Shown in pieces: positions 59,334 to 64,000 of a stretch of 64,000 nt of DNA (its first letter is position 1; each line of letters opens with the position of its first letter). The notes beneath the pieces are model-generated. The model worked only from the letters and a program-made list of their open reading frames with translations. It had not been told where the DNA came from and searched no databases. Source of the stretch: Legionella sp. (lineage in GTDB: Bacteria; Pseudomonadota; Gammaproteobacteria; Legionellales; Legionellaceae); contig JAUXWR010000131.1 of the NCBI GenBank assembly GCA_030680075.1, positions 1 to 64,000 on the forward strand, in the 5' to 3' direction. The position numbers and the translations under genes are program-made.

Positions 59334-60026
59334 ATGAAAGTTACAGGCACAATTGAACTGGTTCAAACAGCAGGTCGTAAAGACCCATTTGTACAGAAAA
59401 AACTCGAGCGCGATTATTTTTTAGCACTTAAAATTACCGATATTGATGGTATGAAAATTACCACTGTGGGAAGTGTTTTCGACGCATTGCAGCCTAAATT
59501 TCCGTCAATAAAAATTGGAGAAGAAGAGGTAAGTAAGCTGTTTAACACATACACCCTGCTTGATGGAATGGAAGATGTCTGTCATCTGTCTCTAGGTTAT
59601 TTTGGCGATTTTCGTATAGATAGAAATACTGCAAATGAGCTGGATATTAATAAGGTTGATGCGGCTATTGAGAATTTACATGGCAAGGAAATATCTTTTG
59701 AGATTAGCGGGAATCCTTTCCAGGTAGTTTCTACTACTAAAATGAATCAAGACCAGATCCATACAGAAGCTGATTTAGCGTTTGCACCAGCTGTGGGCGC
59801 AGGTAGAGATACTATTCTTAACTTATTACCTGATCAAGCGAGTCAAAAGTTTTTTGCCAAGACAGTTGAGAGTGTCTTTGGTGAGGGTTTTCAACTTTGG
59901 AATGCGCAGAAAAAACCTGTTCCTTTCCATATTACTATCGCACAAGCAGCTCAATTAAATACGAAATTTGCTAACATTCAAGTTGTTGAAAAAGCAAATG
60001 AAGCTGGTGCTTCTTGTAGCATGTAA
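59334..60026 (+). CDS. Hypothetical protein with two HxS/T motifs (possible 2H-phosphoesterase fold)
   Basis: 230 aa, no signal or TM segment. Two His-hydrophobic-Ser/Thr-hydrophobic motifs are present: CHLSLGYF (His84, Ser86) and FHITIAQ (His199, Thr201). In the 2H phosphoesterase superfamily (LigT, CPDase) a pair of HxT/S motifs builds the active site that cleaves 2',3'-cyclic or 2'-5' phosphodiesters. The spacing (115 residues) is larger than usual, so this is a guess. GGAG precedes ATG 59334. It ends in GASCSM. Confidence 0.75.
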   Translation: MKVTGTIELVQTAGRKDPFVQKKLERDYFLALKITDIDGMKITTVGSVFDALQPKFPSIKIGEEEVSKLFNTYTLLDGMEDVCHLSLGYFGDFRIDRNTANELDINKVDAAIENLHGKEISFEISGNPFQVVSTTKMNQDQIHTEADLAFAPAVGAGRDTILNLLPDQASQKFFAKTVESVFGEGFQLWNAQKKPVPFHITIAQAAQLNTKFANIQVVEKANEAGASCSM

Positions 60027-60048
60027 GTAGTATTTAGATAGGTGTATT

Positions 60049-60078
60049 AGCTCTCTCGGATTAAAATTTGGGGGAGCT
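60049..60078 (+). terminator. Hairpin after the 230-aa gene
   Basis: AGCTCTCTC (60049-60057) pairs with GGGGGAGCT (60070-60078), including two G-T pairs, with a 12-nt loop and a short TTT after. It is a weak terminator between convergent genes. Confidence 0.45.
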
Positions 60079-60172
60079 TTGCATGATTTCTGAAAGATGA
60101 CATATGACTCCTCCCCATACTTCCGGTCACATTTTAGTAAAACACGGGAAATTGTTTTATCAAAGATATGGC

Positions 60173-60592
60173 TCAGGCCTCTTCCCAGGGATTGATTATA
60201 TCAATAGGTGCATGAATAAAATCTTTTTTGTTTCGTGTCACAAGCTTAAGATTATAAACATGAGCGGTTGCAGCAAGAAGGCCATCTATGGCGGGTAAAG
60301 TATAACCTTTATTTTTGCTTTGTAATTGCCCCCATCTGTCAGCCACTTTTATATCAATTGCTAAAATGCGATCTTCAAAATAATCAGGCAACTCAATTTC
60401 TAGCCAATGAGAAATCTTTTCTTGTCTTTGACTATTTGAAATACCCGCTATTCCTTTTCTGATTTCACCTATGGTGATGACGCTAATGTATAATTTCTCG
60501 TCATCAATAGCATTAATCCATTTTAAAACATATTCATTAGGGACGGATTTTACAAGCTCTGATATAACATTTGTATCCAGCAAATAACTCAT
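60173..60592 (-). CDS. vapC: VapC-family PIN-domain toxin
   Basis: 139 aa. PIN-domain acidic residues are all present: Asp6 in YLLDTNVISEL, Glu43 in TIGEIRKG, Asp103 in PAIDGLLAATA, and Asp124 in TRNKKDF. The C-terminal IDIINPW is common in FitB/VapC proteins. It is predicted to be an RNase that cuts RNA, often tRNA, when its antitoxin is lost. The start overlaps the antitoxin stop by 4 nt. Confidence 0.92.
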   Translation of the reverse strand: MSYLLDTNVISELVKSVPNEYVLKWINAIDDEKLYISVITIGEIRKGIAGISNSQRQEKISHWLEIELPDYFEDRILAIDIKVADRWGQLQSKNKGYTLPAIDGLLAATAHVYNLKLVTRNKKDFIHAPIDIINPWEEA

Positions 60593-60837
60593 AGCTTGAT
60601 GTCTCTCGCAAGGGTTTTATCGCGCTCCAGGTTAATATCTATCCCAACTAAGGGGGATTGTCTTAAAAATTTCACCAATTTTTGTTTGGGTATTTTTAGT
60701 TTCTCATACTGTTGAGTTGATAAAACAACCACCGCAGGTTTGCCCCTTAGTGTAATCTCTTGAGGAGCACCAGAGGATGCGTTTTTTACCAATTCACTCA
60801 AGTGTGCTTTAGCATCTTGTAATTGCCAAGTTTTCAT
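60589..60837 (-). CDS. Phd/YefM-type antitoxin
   Basis: 82 aa. WQLQDAKAHLSELVKNASSGAPQEITLRGKPAVVVLSTQQYEKL is the DNA-binding Phd/YefM fold; the C-terminal half would bind and block the toxin. GGTGAG lies upstream of ATG. It is the first gene of the pair and is expected to repress the promoter just upstream, alone or with VapC. Confidence 0.92.
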   Translation of the reverse strand: MKTWQLQDAKAHLSELVKNASSGAPQEITLRGKPAVVVLSTQQYEKLKIPKQKLVKFLRQSPLVGIDINLERDKTLARDIKL

Positions 60838-60849
60838 GACTCACCATAA

Positions 60850-60896
60850 ACTAGTCTGACTAGTCATATTATAGCTAATTTAAAAGAAAATGGTAA
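60850..60896 (-). promoter_or_regulatory. Promoter and operator of the toxin-antitoxin pair
   Basis: On the minus strand, TTACCA (60891-60896), 17 nt, TATAAT (60868-60873). Directly downstream of the -10 is the perfect palindrome TGACTAGTCA (60857-60866), with a second ACTAGT at 60850-60855, nine bases away. The placement suits autoregulation by the antitoxin. Confidence 0.7.
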
Positions 60897-61069
60897 CATT
60901 TTAGTTAACGTGTTTTACTATAATTTCAAGTCTTGTCTTGCCTTATTCTTAACCGTTTTCGTCGTCTCACAGCATCTACACAACTCTTCAATTCAAGTTA
61001 GGATCAGGGTTTTGGTTTTAAATATTCAGTCTTGCGATAATATCTCGCAGAATTAGATAGTAATTCTAT

Positions 61070-61098
61070 TTGTTTATTTTCAATTACCTCTGTATAAT
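61070..61098 (+). promoter_or_regulatory. Promoter of the six-TM protein gene
   Basis: TTGTTT (61070-61075), 17 nt, TATAAT (61093-61098), 39 nt before ATG 61138. The rest of the gap to the toxin-antitoxin promoter (about 60,900-61,070) holds nothing I can name. Confidence 0.6.
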
Positions 61099-61137
61099 TA
61101 TCGCGCAGTCCAGGCGTCCTAACAATTTGAGGTTCTT

Positions 61138-62409
61138 ATGCCAGTTCACCCACAGAAAACACAGCAAATTATTTTAATGCAATTGCTTGAGCAAGCTAAA
61201 AAACGCACTAAACATGAAAGTGTTATAACTGAGATTGATAAACTCATTATAAGAATTAGCAATCATAAAAATATGCAAGCTATAATTAAAGACGTTAATA
61301 GAAATCTTGCTGAATGGGAACAATCTTCTAACGCGAAATCTGTCGTCAACTTCCTTAAAGCTAAACATATTTACCGCATGTTATATAGACATCCTAAAAT
61401 CCAGGGTGAAGAAATTGAAAATGATATTCTGCGTAAACTGCTGAAACAGGGATATATTGGCGTAGGCATTTCTTTGCTTATCATAGGAGCCTTTGTCGCA
61501 AGCATGTTGCTCGCTGCCCCTTTTTGGCTCACGGCAATTACCAGTGGATTATTCATCGGATCATCTATTTATTTGACCACGCTATTGTACGGCGTGCTTA
61601 ACGATCTTTTTGCCACCCACTCTAATCTGCCTTATTTTTTACTAGGCCATCAACCCCAACAACGAAGCATGTTGAGAACCAATGATAAAATCGCACAAGG
61701 GTTTGCGTGGGGTGTCGCCGCAACTTATGGGCTTGGGTTAATTGGTGCCATAGCCGTAACAGTTGCGGCAACCATCACGGCTTTTTTTGTGCCAATGGCC
61801 ACGTTTTTACTACCTGCAGTTGTAATTGGTATTGCGGTTGTTACGATAGGTGCAGATATTTTTGCGCGTATTGCGGCAAACAAGTTACAACGACGAAAGG
61901 GTGTTGTTGAAGTTGGCAGTAATTTTTACCAATTGGAAGGCTTATATTTTATGAGCCCAACGGTTAAAGACAAAGCGGCATGGTGGGGTAATAGCTTTAG
62001 GAACGGCTTTGGTTTTTTTGGTGTCCCTTTCATTTTTATTGGTTCAGTTGCTGCCATAATTGTGCTCAGTGGTGTGAGTATGTTTTTACCCGCCATACTA
62101 TTCGCCTCCCCTATACTGGCCGTTATTACACCCGCAGCCGTTTTAGCATGCACCGCATTTTTCCTGTTGGCAGGTGGTCTTTATACCTATATCAATAGAG
62201 AAAGACATGTGGATGATCGCACAAATTTGAACTTTGAAAATACTGAAATCAATTATGATTTGTATTTGGATGAAGACCAGGAATATGCTGAGAAGTTAGT
62301 TTTTAAAGCATCCTCTAGCAACAATAATACCATCAGGTTTTTTGCTAAAGCTAAAGATGAGGTAGATGAAGAGGAAGAGCTTAAAATAGCGCCTGAAATT
62401 CATTTATAA
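61138..62409 (+). CDS. Six-TM protein with acidic tail, candidate membrane effector
   Basis: 423 aa. The first 100 residues are soluble and helical. Three pairs of hydrophobic segments follow at about 106-129/131-153, 187-215/219-243 and 293-315/318-349. The C-terminal 70 residues are soluble and end with a dense acidic cluster (KDEVDEEEELKIAPEIHL). There is no cleavable signal. Hairpin-like TM pairs plus an acidic C-terminus are seen in several Legionella effectors that insert into host membranes; here this is only a resemblance. GAGG precedes ATG. Confidence 0.85.
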   Translation: MPVHPQKTQQIILMQLLEQAKKRTKHESVITEIDKLIIRISNHKNMQAIIKDVNRNLAEWEQSSNAKSVVNFLKAKHIYRMLYRHPKIQGEEIENDILRKLLKQGYIGVGISLLIIGAFVASMLLAAPFWLTAITSGLFIGSSIYLTTLLYGVLNDLFATHSNLPYFLLGHQPQQRSMLRTNDKIAQGFAWGVAATYGLGLIGAIAVTVAATITAFFVPMATFLLPAVVIGIAVVTIGADIFARIAANKLQRRKGVVEVGSNFYQLEGLYFMSPTVKDKAAWWGNSFRNGFGFFGVPFIFIGSVAAIIVLSGVSMFLPAILFASPILAVITPAAVLACTAFFLLAGGLYTYINRERHVDDRTNLNFENTEINYDLYLDEDQEYAEKLVFKASSSNNNTIRFFAKAKDEVDEEEELKIAPEIHL

Positions 62410-62446
62410 AAAAGCTAGGGAAGAAGTGTTAACATTTCTTCCCTAG
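62408..62446 (-). terminator. Rho-independent terminator (minus strand)
   Basis: CTAGGGAAGAA and TTCTTCCCTAG form an 11-bp stem (62415-62446), extendable with an inner wobble. On the minus strand it is followed by T6 (A6 at 62408-62413 on the plus strand), giving a good terminator for transcripts from the LysR side. On the plus strand there is no T-run. Confidence 0.75.
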
Positions 62447-62470
62447 AGTTGCTAAATAATCTCACGTGTA

Positions 62471-62634
62471 TTAAGCAGTATTATTAGGTTGTTTTAGGCG
62501 TAATAAAGCCAATAAATTTTCTCTTCCTTTTTGAATAAGTTTCTTCGCTGATCTGGAGCCAGCTGCTGCAAATAAGGTACTAATGCTTTATTGCGGTCTG
62601 TTTCATAAGGGGAGTTAAGAGCGTGATGAACAAA
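62471..62634 (-). pseudogene. Frameshifted remnant of an unknown gene
   Basis: Two overlapping minus-strand frames read as one protein tail if single bases are restored in homopolymers: SPYETDRNKALVPYLQQLAP-, then LIQKGRENLLALLRLKQPNN- ending at the TAA at 62471-62473. The break is at an AAA run near 62535; a second, less certain one is at CCCC near 62609. There is no start codon. It lies between lysR and a minus-strand terminator, where an intact gene may once have been. Confidence 0.45.
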
Positions 62635-62660
62635 TTAAGTTGCTTGCTAGTAAAAAATGC

Positions 62661-63536
62661 TTAACTTTCCTCATTACATATCTTACAAAACAAAGCGATA
62701 AGTTCTTCTGCAGAAGGGCCTACTTTCTGGGGGTTATGATGTACTAAATATAAGGGATATGTTCGCGTATTATCTTGTTTTAACTGAAGCGGTTTAATTG
62801 GTAAATTTCGTCCTTCAACTAAATTTCTGGGTAACCAGGAAAAACCAATACCATGGGCAACGCATTGAATTTTCATTTCAAGCGAACTTACTTTCCAATT
62901 AAATTCGGAACCTAACCAGCCTTCATTACGTTTATTATTTTTACCTGAATCCTGAACGATGATATATCGTTCATTGCAAAGATCATCCAGAGTAAGTTCT
63001 TTTTCATGTAATGGGCTATTTATATGAGCGTAGGGAAGGGATTGGCTATCGATCAACTTATCACCAAGATATCCTTCGGGAATTTTTGAAACAATGGCCA
63101 GTTCTGCTTCTCCATTTAATAACATATCACTAGGGCCTGAGAGAAGGCCATGAACAATAATTAAGCGTGTGTGATTATTATCAACGCTAAATTGTTGCAG
63201 TACTTTCATCAGTAGTGGCGTTGGGAATAGCTCATCAATAGCTAATCGCAATGATTTTTCATAATGCTCTTTAAGATTATGAGCTGCATTTTCCAAGTTT
63301 TTGGCAGTCCGGGTAAGTTGTCGCGATAAATTTAAAATCTTGATGCCATCTTCCGTTAATACCGCTTTGCGGCCTTCAATAGTTAATAATGTTATGCCAA
63401 GCATTTCCTGTAATTTAGCGATGATATAACTAATTGTTGATTGGCTTTTATGTAGCTTCAGCGCCGCTTTTGCAAAGCTACCTTCATCAATTACGGTCTG
63501 AAGGACATGCCATTGCTCTAAAGTTACTTTTGTCAT
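62661..63536 (-). CDS. LysR-family transcriptional regulator
   Basis: 291 aa. The N-terminal winged helix-turn-helix is LEQWHVLQTVIDEGSFAKAALKLHKSQSTISYIIAKLQEMLGITLL. The C-terminal two-lobe effector domain includes LRLAIDELFPTPLLMKVLQQF and CVAHGIGFSWLPRNLV. It is divergent from the secreted SnoaL-like gene, across a T-N11-A dyad, and probably controls it and itself. The inducer is unknown. Confidence 0.93.
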   Translation of the reverse strand: MTKVTLEQWHVLQTVIDEGSFAKAALKLHKSQSTISYIIAKLQEMLGITLLTIEGRKAVLTEDGIKILNLSRQLTRTAKNLENAAHNLKEHYEKSLRLAIDELFPTPLLMKVLQQFSVDNNHTRLIIVHGLLSGPSDMLLNGEAELAIVSKIPEGYLGDKLIDSQSLPYAHINSPLHEKELTLDDLCNERYIIVQDSGKNNKRNEGWLGSEFNWKVSSLEMKIQCVAHGIGFSWLPRNLVEGRNLPIKPLQLKQDNTRTYPLYLVHHNPQKVGPSAEELIALFCKICNEES

Positions 63537-63556
63537 AAGAAATATTCTCTCGATAA

Positions 63557-63579
63557 TTAATCGAAAAATTCGATTAATT
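63557..63579. promoter_or_regulatory. LysR-type operator dyad
   Basis: ATTAATCGAA (63557-63566), AAA, TTCGATTAAT (63570-63579): a perfect 10-bp inverted repeat containing the LysR T-N11-A signature (TCGA...TCGA). A related ATCGATT lies at 63623-63629. It sits between the divergent lysR and SnoaL-like genes, 20 nt from the lysR start. Confidence 0.7.
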
Positions 63580-63654
63580 TAGTCAAAAAATTACACTGTT
63601 TTTTGAAATAAAGTTATTTATAATCGATTGTACTGAATTAATAAGGAGAAAAAA

Positions 63655-64000
63655 ATGAAAAAACTGTTGTTATCTGTAATTGTTTGTGGATTATGTCTTT
63701 TTAACAGTTTAAGTTTCGCTAGTGAGAGTTCAGTAGAATTAAACAAGGAAGTTGTGACCCAATTTTATCAAAAGGCCATTAATGATAAAAATTTTGAGGC
63801 AGCTCATGAATATTTAGGGCCTTGGTATATTCAGCATAACCCCCTTGCCAAAGATGGAATTGATGGGTTTAAACTGTTTATAGATTATCTGAAATCTACT
63901 TATCCACAGTCTCATAGTGAAATTAAACGAGTAATGGCTGATGGAGATTATGTTATCCTCCATGTTCATTCAACCAAAATTCCTGGAACTCCTGGTCAGG
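63655..64000 (+). CDS. Secreted SnoaL/NTF2-like protein (partial, runs off window)
   Basis: 115 codons are visible and the gene continues beyond the window. The signal peptide is MKKLLLSVIVCGLCLFNSLSFA. The mature part (VTQFYQKAINDKNFEAAHEYLGPWYIQHNP, then FIDYLKSTYPQSHSEIKRVMADGDYVILHVHS) matches SnoaL-like/NTF2-fold proteins of the 'predicted SnoaL-like' type. AAGGAG lies 6 nt upstream of ATG. It is divergent from the LysR gene. Confidence 0.85.
   Translation, partial: MKKLLLSVIVCGLCLFNSLSFASESSVELNKEVVTQFYQKAINDKNFEAAHEYLGPWYIQHNPLAKDGIDGFKLFIDYLKSTYPQSHSEIKRVMADGDYVILHVHSTKIPGTPGQ

Noticed and set aside
60009..60026. CaaX-like prenylation signal at the end of the 230-aa protein (GASCSM)
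   Set aside because: Cys is third from the end, not fourth.
62415..62446. Terminator for the plus-strand six-TM gene
   Set aside because: No T-run follows on the plus strand; the T-run is on the minus strand.

Overview
This window looks like a Legionellaceae-type gammaproteobacterial chromosome. Four things point there: the ribosomal protein sequences; the order ssb, MFS transporter, SDR, then an acyl carrier protein / ketosynthase / acyltransferase cluster directly after the alpha operon; a PlaA-like GDSL lipase; and an ankyrin + U-box protein whose acidic, Ser-rich tail resembles a Dot/Icm secretion signal. Base composition is moderately AT-rich throughout. The genus is an inference; no 16S rRNA gene lies in the window.

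Region 1 (1-31.7 kb) is core information-processing DNA, all on the + strand. It starts with a 5S rRNA gene, then tRNA-Thr(TGT), tRNA-Tyr(GTA), tRNA-Gly(TCC), tRNA-Thr(GGT), a first tuf gene, tRNA-Trp(CCA), secE and nusG. Next come rplKA, the L10 leader, rplJL, an attenuator-like hairpin and rpoBC. The str operon (rpsL-rpsG-fusA-second tuf) then runs into the S10, spc and alpha operons, ending with rplQ and a good terminator at about 31.7 kb. The two tuf genes differ at about 19 of 396 residues and at most synonymous sites, so they are not being homogenised.

Region 2 (31.7-40.5 kb) holds mixed housekeeping and accessory genes on both strands: a small possible ABM-fold protein, a cupin, a GDSL lipase with Asn at the usual catalytic Asp position, Ada, a small acidic protein, ssb, an MFS transporter, a FabL-like enoyl-ACP reductase, a VanX-type dipeptidase and a P-loop kinase-like protein. 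It also carries degenerate repeats, a gene remnant and a nested-palindrome (MITE-like) element of about 344 bp between ssb and the MFS gene.

Region 3 (40.5-45.3 kb) is a tight, overlapping five-gene operon: a long AcpXL-like carrier protein, a double-hotdog dehydratase-like protein, an intact ketosynthase, a ketosynthase-like protein that has lost its Cys, and an LpxL/HtrB acyltransferase. The content parallels the rhizobial acpXL-fabZXL-fabF2XL-fabF1XL-lpxXL locus, so I infer synthesis of a very-long-chain acyl group and its transfer to lipid A.

Region 4 (45.3-64 kb) is accessory: a giant (about 2,825 aa) cytosolic, helix-rich orphan protein whose 3' end overlaps the acyltransferase; the ankyrin/U-box candidate effector; a Sec-exported acetamidase/formamidase-family protein with a small secreted partner; a 636-aa orphan; a possible 2H-phosphoesterase-like protein; a Phd/VapC toxin-antitoxin pair with its promoter/operator; a six-TM protein with an acidic tail (candidate effector); a frameshifted gene remnant; and a LysR regulator divergent from a secreted SnoaL/NTF2-like gene that runs off the window end, with a clear T-N11-A dyad between them.
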